Below are positions 54,492 through 62,740 of a stretch of 64,000 nucleotides of DNA, one piece after another; within the stretch, counting starts at the first letter, position 1, and each line of letters opens with the position of its first letter. This DNA comes from Algibacter miyuki (GTDB lineage Bacteria > Bacteroidota > Bacteroidia > Flavobacteriales > Flavobacteriaceae): NCBI RefSeq assembly GCF_030409805.1, contig NZ_JAUFQP010000016.1, positions 124,001 through 188,000 on the forward strand, given 5' to 3'. A program made the position numbers and the translations under genes. Under the pieces are notes generated by a model, which saw nothing but the letters and a program-made list of their open reading frames with translations, did no database searches and was not told the origin of the DNA.

Positions 54492-56756
54492 TTAATTTTG
54501 GTGTCTTCTAATTAATGTAACCGCTCCACCGGCAGCTATTAAAAAAGGTATAAGTCCTAAGAGCACAATTTTTAGCCATAATATACCATCTCTACTTACT
54601 AAAATCCTTGTATCAATGGCTTTTTTTCGTCCAGTTGAAACGGGATATTCATTATTGCTAAACCACTTAAACAATCGCAATGCAAAAGACGTGTTAACAT
54701 TCTTTGGCGTGTTTCTACTGGCTTGTGCATTACTCATAAAATCGGCATCGCCAAGTATCATGATTTTTTGTTCTTTTAAATTTTCTATTTTTCTTTTTAA
54801 TTCAATAGCAACAGGCACTTCCACTCGTTTATCGTTTATACTATCAAAAACTATTTTTTCGTTATTTAAATCAAAAGGAGCTATCCTATTCCACGTATTC
54901 TTTTTATTACTTACCAATATTGGTGTTACCTCAAAATTGGTAGAATCTGCGTATGAAATCCCCATAGCTCTAGGGCTTACAACAACAGCGTCTTCGTAAA
55001 ATTTAAACCTAGAAACTGAGTCTTGTTTTGCAAATTGACTCTGTACCAAATCCAATTCAAAATTCTCACTCTCTTGTAACAATACGCCTCCCATAAAAGA
55101 AACCCCTAATTTATTTATTATAGGATTGAGTAATCCTTGCTTTTCTGGTTCGCCTGCGAGTAACATATTACCTCCCGCATCAATGTAATTATGTATTTTC
55201 TCTAAATCTATATTAGAATACGAATACTTAGGATCTGCCAAAACTAAGACATCCAATTCTAAGGAAATTTCATCTATTTCTTTAAGGTTTATATCAACAA
55301 CATCAAACCCTGAATTGATGAGTGAGCCTCTAACATTTAACCCTTTTGTAATAAATTTGTAGGAGTCGTCTCCGTTTTTATAAACATCACGTTCTCCATG
55401 ACCTTTTAAAACTCCAACAACACCTGGTTTTTGCATCAATCTTTTTAAAGTTGATGAAATGTCTTTTTCATTTGGATACACAAAAATATCATCGAACATG
55501 CGAAGTGGTATTGTTTGCTCTCCATAGTCTATAAACCGAACGAAGCGATTGTCTTCTGCTTTTAAATCTATTTGTTTTTGAATTTGTTCTGGAGGCAAGA
55601 CTTTATCAAAATCTATATGATGTACTTTGGCTGCTTTTTTAGCAAGTTCCTGCAAGGTTTTAGTGGTATCTAAATGTGGAACGGTATCATAATAATAAAC
55701 ATAATCCATGGTCATTTCAGGAATAAACCTACGATACATTTCAAAACTATTTAAATCTTTAATTCTGTTTTTAGGTGCTCCAAATTGTACCGAATAATGT
55801 AATAAATTCACATAATTAGTTATATGTATAGGATGCTCTAATTGCTTAATAATATCTTGAGATGTTTTCGTAAGCGTTCTATCTTTAAAGCGAGTGCTAT
55901 CAAAATACTGATTTACCGTTGGCAGTGATGTAATATAGCCTATCGCTATTACCGACAAAATTAAAATACTATAGTTTGCTGTTTTTACTAATACTGATTT
56001 GGTTTTACGTTCAAAATTAAGTTTTAAAATACTCAATGTTAAAAACAAACAGATTACTAATAAAAAGTAGATTACATCTTTAGTTCCAATTAATCCGTTT
56101 ACAAAGTAATTTGTTCTTCCGCTAATCGATAACCAATAAGTAATTTCTCTAATAAAATCATAAGATTGCCCTACGCTACCTATAAAATTAAAAAGTGCTA
56201 AAACAGCTAAAGTACTTATTGCAGCTACCACTTGATAATTAGTTAAACAAGACATAAATAGCCCTATAGCTGCATATGCACACATTAATAAATATATTCC
56301 AAAAATCCCCCCTAAAACAAAAGGAATATCAATGGCCTCTATTGAAATAACACCTACAATTATAAAGCTAGAAAGCATGATAGCTAACAGTAAATTATAG
56401 ACCATCATTGAGAGAAACTTACCTAAAACAATTTCTTTTACCGTTACAGGCGAAGAATATAGTAATTTAATGGAACCGCTATTTGTTTCCTTACTCATTA
56501 ATCCCATGGTTAACAAAGGAATATATAAGTATAAATGACTTTGTACTACGGCCAATATACCATCGTCTCCAGCAAACAAAATTTTAGTAAGTACACTAAG
56601 TGGACGCCCTAATTGTTGGTTAGTTTCATACTTATAAAGTAGTTCTGTAAAGGTTAACCCCGTTTGAACAAAAAAGATGATAAGTACAAACCAAGCAATT
56701 GGAGAATAGAACATTAAACTGAGTTCTAACTTTGCTATTTTTTGTATTTTTTTCAT
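54492..56756 (-). CDS. ABC-2 permease/GldG-type fusion protein, paralogue 2
   Basis: A 754-residue membrane protein. The N-terminal 245 residues form an ABC-2-type permease with six or so helices (LELSLMFYSPIAWFVLIIFF, YIPLLTMGLMSKE, LLLAIMLSSFIIVGVISIEAI); a further helix near 265 leads to a GldG-like periplasmic domain (about 280-700, VGVLKGHGERDVYK, ILVLADPKYSYSNID-like DVLVLADPKYS, GNMLLAGEPEKQG, IMILGDADFMSN) and a C-terminal membrane anchor (ILWLKIVLLGLIPFLIAAGG). GldF and GldG are separate in gliding bacteria; here they are one chain. The ATPase gene overlaps its start by 4 bases (ATGA), so both are translationally coupled. The transported substrate is unknown. Confidence 0.9.
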   Translation of the reverse strand: MKKIQKIAKLELSLMFYSPIAWFVLIIFFVQTGLTFTELLYKYETNQQLGRPLSVLTKILFAGDDGILAVVQSHLYLYIPLLTMGLMSKETNSGSIKLLYSSPVTVKEIVLGKFLSMMVYNLLLAIMLSSFIIVGVISIEAIDIPFVLGGIFGIYLLMCAYAAIGLFMSCLTNYQVVAAISTLAVLALFNFIGSVGQSYDFIREITYWLSISGRTNYFVNGLIGTKDVIYFLLVICLFLTLSILKLNFERKTKSVLVKTANYSILILSVIAIGYITSLPTVNQYFDSTRFKDRTLTKTSQDIIKQLEHPIHITNYVNLLHYSVQFGAPKNRIKDLNSFEMYRRFIPEMTMDYVYYYDTVPHLDTTKTLQELAKKAAKVHHIDFDKVLPPEQIQKQIDLKAEDNRFVRFIDYGEQTIPLRMFDDIFVYPNEKDISSTLKRLMQKPGVVGVLKGHGERDVYKNGDDSYKFITKGLNVRGSLINSGFDVVDINLKEIDEISLELDVLVLADPKYSYSNIDLEKIHNYIDAGGNMLLAGEPEKQGLLNPIINKLGVSFMGGVLLQESENFELDLVQSQFAKQDSVSRFKFYEDAVVVSPRAMGISYADSTNFEVTPILVSNKKNTWNRIAPFDLNNEKIVFDSINDKRVEVPVAIELKRKIENLKEQKIMILGDADFMSNAQASRNTPKNVNTSFALRLFKWFSNNEYPVSTGRKKAIDTRILVSRDGILWLKIVLLGLIPFLIAAGGAVTLIRRHQN

Positions 56757-57691
56757 CCGTTTACGTAATTTTGTTTCTTAGATAGTTGTGCGAAAATAGC
56801 ATCTAACGAACTTTTTTCAAGTTGAATTTCTGAAAGCTCCCAACCATTTTCTAAACTTAATTTAATGATTGTTTTAGTGATTTCCGGACCAACAGAAAAC
56901 GTTAATCGAATACTGTTAGCTGTTAAAAATTGTACATCGGTAATTCCTTCAATCTTCATTAATGCTTCAACAGAAGGCGGATTCTCCATAGTAACTAAAA
57001 CAGTGTCAGGCTTAATATAATTATTAAAAGCATCCATACTATCTTGAAAAACAGTTTCACCATGCTCTATCATCACTATAGTATCGCAGGTGGCTTGCAC
57101 TTCAGATAATATATGTGTAGATAATATTACAGCTCGGTCTTCGGCAATATTCTTTATTAACCCTCGTACTTCAGTGATCTGATTTGGGTCTAAACCATTT
57201 GTTGGTTCATCTAAAACTACCAACTTAGGGTTATGAATAATAGCTTGTGCAATTCCTACACGCTGCTGATATCCTCCTGATAAATTCTTTAAAACACGTT
57301 TACTAAAGTGCGTAATTCCGCACTTATTTTTAGCTATCTCAACCGCTTCCTTAATATTTTTTGAAGGAATCGATCTCATGTGCGCACAATGTATCAAATA
57401 CTCATCTACTGTTAACTCAAAATGTAAAGGCGCTTTTTGAGGTAAAAAACCAATAAGCTTTTTTGCTTCTACAGGGTTTTCTCTAATATCGATTCCATCA
57501 ATAAGTGCAGTGCCTTCTGTTTGATTTATAACGCCGCATAAAATATTCATGGTAGTAGATTTTCCTGCTCCATTAGATCCTAATAATCCTAATATTCCAC
57601 GGTTTTTAATTTCAAAATTAATATCTTTTATTGCCCAATCTTTACTATATCTATGAGATAAGTTTTGAATTTTGGCTATGCTATTTTCCAT
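56753..57691 (-). CDS. ABC transporter ATP-binding protein (GldA-like)
   Basis: A 312-residue cytoplasmic ATPase for the two flanking fusion permeases. Walker A GSNGAGKST at residues 38-46, Q-loop in IGFLPQKAPL, signature LSGGYQQRVGI, Walker B LVVLDEPTNGLD and switch STHILSE are all intact. The C-terminal 80 residues resemble GldA-type ATPases. It lies 32 bases after one fusion gene and overlaps the next by 4 bases, forming a four-gene unit with the M16 peptidase. One ATPase with two permease paralogues suggests a heterodimeric membrane part. Confidence 0.96.
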   Translation of the reverse strand: MENSIAKIQNLSHRYSKDWAIKDINFEIKNRGILGLLGSNGAGKSTTMNILCGVINQTEGTALIDGIDIRENPVEAKKLIGFLPQKAPLHFELTVDEYLIHCAHMRSIPSKNIKEAVEIAKNKCGITHFSKRVLKNLSGGYQQRVGIAQAIIHNPKLVVLDEPTNGLDPNQITEVRGLIKNIAEDRAVILSTHILSEVQATCDTIVMIEHGETVFQDSMDAFNNYIKPDTVLVTMENPPSVEALMKIEGITDVQFLTANSIRLTFSVGPEITKTIIKLSLENGWELSEIQLEKSSLDAIFAQLSKKQNYVNG

Positions 57692-57723
57692 TATTTTATA
57701 GTATTAACAATTAAGTTTTCTAA

Positions 57724-59991
57724 TTAGTTACGTTTCCTGTTTAACAAAGTTCGTCCCCCTAAAATAAATAAGAGTAGCGGCAATATTCCTATAAAAAACA
57801 CTTTAACCCATGCCACTTCATCTTGAGTAATTAATAGTTTATTATCTATTGGTTTTGGTCTAGTGGCATCAATTGGATATTCCCCATTGCTAAACCACTT
57901 GAAAGTTTCTTTAACAAATTGATGATTTTCTTTATTTTTTAAATTAGATCTGCTTATTTCCTTATTACTCATAAAATCAGCATCACCAAACACCATAATT
58001 TTTTGCTCTTTATTCCCTACGTTCCTCTGGAGTGCTAGTGCGACTAAGGCTTCTGTTTTTGTATTAACATCTTGCTTAAAGCTAATAGAATCTGTTTCTA
58101 AATTAATAGATTCAAGCTCATTCCAAACTTCTTTTTTATTCGATACTAAAACTGGAGTAGCCTTAAAACCAAGCGTGTCTTTATATTTTACTGCCATGGT
58201 GTTAGGCATACTTACAACACTTTCCGGCTTAACCGAATATCCTAATTTATGTGCTCCGCCTGTTATTTTAGCTTGTAATAAATCGAGCTTATAATCGCCA
58301 CTTTCTTGCAGTAATATCCCTTTAGAAAACTGAACGCCGATTTCTTCTAGAATAGAATTGAATAATGCCTCTTTATTAGGTTCGCCAGCAATAATAACAT
58401 TCCCTCCTTTATTTATGTACTCTTTTATTTTATCTAAATTTGAGTCACTATAAGAAATAATAGGATCGGCAATAACAAGAACGGCAAGATCTAAAGGTAA
58501 AATACCGTCTTCCAAGGAAACATTAGATATGTTGAACCCTTGATTAATTAAAGATGATCTCGAGTTTAGTTGATTAAACACATTTTTATATTCTTTATCT
58601 CCTTTTTTGTCGATACTTCGTTCATCGTTACCTGTTAAAATACCAATGTTAGCCGGTCCAATTAAAATATTTTTAACTGAAGCAGAAATCTCAGACTCTT
58701 TAGGGTAGCCAATTTGATCGAAAAACATACGTAAATTAGCTGTTTTCCCATCATACTCTAGTGCACGTACAAACCCATTTAATTCTTGTTCTAAATCTAT
58801 AATTTTGTTAATTTCTTCTGGAGTCATCACCTCTTCGAAATCAAAACCATAGGCTGTAGATGCCCGTTTTGCACGCTCTAATAATGTTTTATCAGTATTA
58901 TCTCGTTTATCTAGTGTATAATTGTAATACGGACGATAATCGATTTCTAAATTCGGCAAAAAACGAGTATAATCATCAAATTGCTTTAAATCATATATTC
59001 TAAATTTTGGTGAAGCTAAATGGGCAAATTGGTTTATAACATTAGCATAAACTGTTATTTTTACAGGGCCATCAAGTTGTTTTAATAAACTTTGCGTTTG
59101 TTCTGTGAGTGTATTTGTTTTAAATCTTGTTGTATCATAATAGCCATTAAGTGTTGGTAACGAACTTAAGTACCCTATTACAAGAACACAAACCACAACT
59201 ACAGCATACCTTAATGTTTTTGCAACTACACTATAGGTACTCCTACCTGCATTTAATCGCATGATACTTAAAACTAAAAATAAGCTAATAATTAAAATGA
59301 AATAAATAACATCTTTACTACTAATTAACCCTGCGATAAAATTATTTGTCCGATCGGAAAGTGCCATCCAATACGTGATATCACGTACAAAATCGATACT
59401 CTGTCCTACCGAACTCATAAAATTTAATGCCGCAAACACAGCTAAAGTACTCATTGCTGCCACCACTTGATACGTGGTAATACTAGACATAAACAACCCT
59501 ATTGATGCATATGCACACGCTAATAAATAAAGACCAAAAATCCCTCCAACCAAATACCAAATATCAATAGACTCAATAGAAATTATTCCTGTAAACACGA
59601 TACAGCATAAAACCACAACCAATAGCAGGCAATACAAAGCCATAGCTAAAAATTTTCCTAAAATAATTTGCTTATTGGTAACCGGAGACGACAATAATAA
59701 TTTTATTGAGCCACTGCTTAACTCCCTGCTCATAAGTCCCATGGTTAATAAAGGGATATATAAGTATAAATTATTTTTTACCGAATTAAAAAAAGCATTA
59801 TACCCCCCAAAAACATCTTTAGTTAGAGCCTTTAAGTTGTTTCCTAATTCTTGACTTGCCGCACGAGTTTCAAGTAAATCAGAAATAGTAACCCCGCATT
59901 GTATGGTAAAAATAATTAATATTAACCAGGCTACAGGAGAATAAAATAGTATACTCAATTCTACTTGAGCAATTTTTATAATTTTTTTCAT
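57724..59991 (-). CDS. ABC-2 permease/GldG-type fusion protein, paralogue 1
   Basis: The frame opens at 60045, but ATG at 59991 (MKKIIKIAQVELSILFYSP) aligns exactly with the start of its paralogue and gives 755 residues versus 754, so it is chosen. The same order applies: permease helices (SPVAWLILIIFTIQCGVTIS, YIPLLTMGLMSRELSSGSIK), GldG-like periplasmic part (IGILTGNDERSID, VLVIADPIISYS, IIAGEPNKEALFN, VFGDADFMSNKEIS) and a C-terminal helix (VKVFFIGILPLLLFILGGR). The two proteins are plainly homologous over the full length. It leads the ABC/peptidase unit; a hairpin (60057-60091) separates it from the lipoprotein genes. Confidence 0.9.
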   Translation of the reverse strand: MKKIIKIAQVELSILFYSPVAWLILIIFTIQCGVTISDLLETRAASQELGNNLKALTKDVFGGYNAFFNSVKNNLYLYIPLLTMGLMSRELSSGSIKLLLSSPVTNKQIILGKFLAMALYCLLLVVVLCCIVFTGIISIESIDIWYLVGGIFGLYLLACAYASIGLFMSSITTYQVVAAMSTLAVFAALNFMSSVGQSIDFVRDITYWMALSDRTNNFIAGLISSKDVIYFILIISLFLVLSIMRLNAGRSTYSVVAKTLRYAVVVVCVLVIGYLSSLPTLNGYYDTTRFKTNTLTEQTQSLLKQLDGPVKITVYANVINQFAHLASPKFRIYDLKQFDDYTRFLPNLEIDYRPYYNYTLDKRDNTDKTLLERAKRASTAYGFDFEEVMTPEEINKIIDLEQELNGFVRALEYDGKTANLRMFFDQIGYPKESEISASVKNILIGPANIGILTGNDERSIDKKGDKEYKNVFNQLNSRSSLINQGFNISNVSLEDGILPLDLAVLVIADPIISYSDSNLDKIKEYINKGGNVIIAGEPNKEALFNSILEEIGVQFSKGILLQESGDYKLDLLQAKITGGAHKLGYSVKPESVVSMPNTMAVKYKDTLGFKATPVLVSNKKEVWNELESINLETDSISFKQDVNTKTEALVALALQRNVGNKEQKIMVFGDADFMSNKEISRSNLKNKENHQFVKETFKWFSNGEYPIDATRPKPIDNKLLITQDEVAWVKVFFIGILPLLLFILGGRTLLNRKRN

Positions 59992-60056
59992 TGGGTAAAA
60001 GTATTCTTGTACTATTCTTTTCAAAATAGTATAATTAAATGCCAATCTTATTAGAG

Positions 60057-60091
60057 TTCCCCCTTTGCTATAACTAATTATAGCGGGGGAA
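60057..60091. terminator. Strong hairpin between the PKD-like gene and the ABC unit
   Basis: TTCCCCC-ttt-GCTATAA / TTATAGC-GGGGGAA: 14 paired bases with a 3-base bulge and a CTAA loop, about 20 bases past the PKD-like gene stop. No clear T-run follows on the minus strand, so it may be an attenuator or a 3' stabiliser. Confidence 0.5.
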
Positions 60092-60111
60092 ACCTATTAA
60101 AATGAAGTATC

Positions 60112-61644
60112 TTATAATTGAGTGTTCATTGCCGTAATACGATCAAAACCTGTAAAAGTTTTAATGTTAGGCGTGTCTATGTTACCAATACCGGTATTAA
60201 TTAGAGGAAGTAAATACACTTTACCTTCGCTACCATTATAGGTGGCTGCTAACAAAGCTTTATTATTTAATGGTAAATAGCTTCCTGAGCTTCTAAATGG
60301 GTAATCTGCTTGTTGATACACTTGTAAAATAGATAACTCTTCTCCAGCTGGAGCCGTATAACGTTCTTGAACCACTACTGAAGTAGAAGCATAAATTACA
60401 GCGTAAATTTTGCTATCTGTAGCATAATACATCACTTTTTGATCATCAAGAAATACGAATGATTTTCCTTGAGCAATATCTGGCGCATTTGTTAAGTTGA
60501 AAAAAGCAATTGGAGCTGGAGGAATAGTATTAGGATAATCGCTAGCTCCTCCATCAAATACATAAAGACCAATATCGCCTGTACTTTCATTTTTAAGTAA
60601 ATGTCTAAAAGCCCCATCAGTGCCTGTACCTGCAGCTAAATTAACCATGTTAACTAGCGTAGCTGGGTTAAACACTCCTGTTGTGTTTTCTGGAATCTCG
60701 TATCTGTTGCTGTCTCCAAACTGAGTGATAGAAGGTTGATAAACGAATTTATCAATTGCTTCACTATAATAATTTATCGTTACAGGTGGATTTGCCTTTG
60801 GGTTTGTTGCTATTATATCTGGCACAGTGTAACTAGAAGCAAAAGCGCTCCCAAATTTTTGAGAAGCTCCAAAATAAGTTGATGTTAAACTCTCATTATT
60901 AATAAACAAACTACCTTGATTTACTTGACCTAACGCCTTTGGATTATACGATGTTTGTGGTACATAAAACAAATCATTATTAGTTCCAGCTAAAGTATAA
61001 TCTAAAGTTTGTATTCTATAAATCATATTATCTGTTATGCCTAACATGGCATTTTTCCCATATATTTGATAGTACTTTATTTGCTTTGTAACCCCAGGAA
61101 TAGTAGTACCATTAATTTTAGAATACACATGGTATTTCACACTTTCGCCTTCAAAATCTGTGGTTACATCAGCACTCATAATATGGCTAAAATCTGTTGA
61201 AGTACCATCTGACGTTTCAGCGATTACGATACCTTCACCTATATTATTCAGTACGGTTACTGGCCATGCCATAATATATTTTAAATCGGTATTTACATCT
61301 GTAACGGTATATACCAATTGATGTGGATAACCTGGATTTGTAGGGGGAAAAGCAATTTCGCTATCTAAGTTACGCACATTACTTAAAATTTGATATGTAG
61401 TATCATTTGGTGCTAAATTTATTTTCCATTCATAATCCAATTGACTTTCAGATAACCCTTCAATATTAAGTTTAGGGTTCAACTCTAGGTTATCAAATTG
61501 ATAAACAGAAATTTTACTAACTCCCGTGGTATCAATTTCTACCCCTGGAATGGTATTTACATCTAGACCACTTTTATCTTCATAACAGGCCTGTACTACT
61601 ATTGCAAACACTAGCAGGATTACTATATTTAATAATTTTTTCAT
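60112..61644 (-). CDS. PKD-like family lipoprotein
   Basis: A 510-residue lipoprotein (leader ending AIVVQAC). The first 130 residues look like a PKD/Ig-like domain (VYQFDNLELNPKLN, QLDYEWKINLAPNDTTYQI, LVYTVTDVNTDLKYIMAWPV), followed by a larger beta-rich region with repeated GGASDYP-like and YYATDSKIYAVIYAS segments that could form a propeller. This matches the PKD-like lipoproteins found with SusCD and DUF4843 proteins in Bacteroidota. Its ligand is unknown. It is 50 bases after the DUF4843 gene and likely co-transcribed with it. Confidence 0.8.
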   Translation of the reverse strand: MKKLLNIVILLVFAIVVQACYEDKSGLDVNTIPGVEIDTTGVSKISVYQFDNLELNPKLNIEGLSESQLDYEWKINLAPNDTTYQILSNVRNLDSEIAFPPTNPGYPHQLVYTVTDVNTDLKYIMAWPVTVLNNIGEGIVIAETSDGTSTDFSHIMSADVTTDFEGESVKYHVYSKINGTTIPGVTKQIKYYQIYGKNAMLGITDNMIYRIQTLDYTLAGTNNDLFYVPQTSYNPKALGQVNQGSLFINNESLTSTYFGASQKFGSAFASSYTVPDIIATNPKANPPVTINYYSEAIDKFVYQPSITQFGDSNRYEIPENTTGVFNPATLVNMVNLAAGTGTDGAFRHLLKNESTGDIGLYVFDGGASDYPNTIPPAPIAFFNLTNAPDIAQGKSFVFLDDQKVMYYATDSKIYAVIYASTSVVVQERYTAPAGEELSILQVYQQADYPFRSSGSYLPLNNKALLAATYNGSEGKVYLLPLINTGIGNIDTPNIKTFTGFDRITAMNTQL

Positions 61645-61694
61645 GAAATTTAATTTTTAATGTTATTAATTAACAAGAATGACAAGTATACTAA

Positions 61695-62402
61695 TTAGTA
61701 TATAGGTACAATAACCTCACCGGCATGGTCTCCATCATCATGAAGTAAAGGTGTTCCATTGTCTATCTCATACTGTCTTATATAATCTCCAAATGCTTTA
61801 CCTAAAGCTTGAGCTCCCGTAGGACCTACTGCTCTATAGTCTGTAATTGAAAAATCGGTAAGACCTGTAGTTGCTAAAAACACTCTATAGGCTGCTGAAC
61901 TTGAATATCTTGTGAAGAAAAACCCAAAATACCTCCATGCAGGAATAACAATTTTATTTGTCCAAATCAGTTTTGTTGTATTCGACTCGGTATTTCCTAT
62001 AACAAAATCATCTGATGTCATTGAGGCAATATGTATAGATACTGAAGTATCATCAAGTATTGGTGATTTTTTTAACTTTACTAATAAATTACCAGTAAAC
62101 TCCCCAGCAGGAACTTTTCCTTCAATTATTTCATAGAGATCGGTTGTTGCTGTTGTTAATTCATCATCAAGTACTTCTACATTAAAATAACGATCATAAT
62201 CGGCGGTATTTCCTATAATAGCCACAGGAACCTCTAAAATATATTCATTTGAAACTTCTTGAATAAATGAATATTGAATAGAGTCATTAACAAAATTAAT
62301 AGCGGGTGCTGCACTAAAATTATCTATTTCATCTTTTTCACAAGACATGACTAATACTAAGCACAATGTCATTGAAAAGATGGTATATATTATATTTTTC
62401 AT
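61695..62402 (-). CDS. DUF4843-family lipoprotein
   Basis: A 235-residue lipoprotein (leader ending LVMSC-EKDE, an acidic surface-export-like signal). The body has AINFVNDSIQYSFI, EYILEVPVAIIGNTADYDRYFNVEV, SVSIHIAS and a C-terminal helix-rich IPAWRYFGFFFTRYSSSAAYRVF region, the DUF4843 pattern. The function is undefined; members accompany SusCD pairs and PKD-like lipoproteins. It sits 26 bases after the small lipoprotein gene. Confidence 0.85.
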   Translation of the reverse strand: MKNIIYTIFSMTLCLVLVMSCEKDEIDNFSAAPAINFVNDSIQYSFIQEVSNEYILEVPVAIIGNTADYDRYFNVEVLDDELTTATTDLYEIIEGKVPAGEFTGNLLVKLKKSPILDDTSVSIHIASMTSDDFVIGNTESNTTKLIWTNKIVIPAWRYFGFFFTRYSSSAAYRVFLATTGLTDFSITDYRAVGPTGAQALGKAFGDYIRQYEIDNGTPLLHDDGDHAGEVIVPIY

Positions 62403-62428
62403 AATTTCTTAATTTATAAATTAAACAT

Positions 62429-62713
62429 TTAATTTGAGCTTCCTAAACTGAATGAAAAGCATGGCTCAGACAAAATAAATACTTCGCTTGAAGTACTCCC
62501 TTGTTTGCTTTTTAAGTCTGCTTTTTTATTAGTTTGAGAAAAATTTAAATTATTGGTTACTGTCATGTCTTCACAAAAATCATAACTTAAAGGCTTACCA
62601 GATAAAACGACTGTTGAAAATTCAATAGAACTTTCTGTTTCTTCTTTTTCACAAGAGTTAAAAAACATGAAACAAAAAACAAGTGTAGAAACGGTGTATA
62701 TTTTATTCTTCAT
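62429..62713 (-). CDS. Small lipoprotein of unknown function
   Basis: The open frame reaches 62740, but ATG at 62713 (MKNKIYTVSTLVFCFMFFNSCEKEE) gives a standard lipoprotein leader, so a 94-residue product is chosen. After the lipobox Cys come EKEETESS (acidic, surface-export-like) and about 65 residues with two further cysteines (DFCEDM and SEPCFSF), which could form a disulfide. No family is recognised. It lies between susD3 and the DUF4843 gene with 27 bases or less on each side, so it is part of that operon. Confidence 0.65.
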   Translation of the reverse strand: MKNKIYTVSTLVFCFMFFNSCEKEETESSIEFSTVVLSGKPLSYDFCEDMTVTNNLNFSQTNKKADLKSKQGSTSSEVFILSEPCFSFSLGSSN

Positions 62714-62740
62714 AATTATATATTTTGCTGCGTTTAACAT

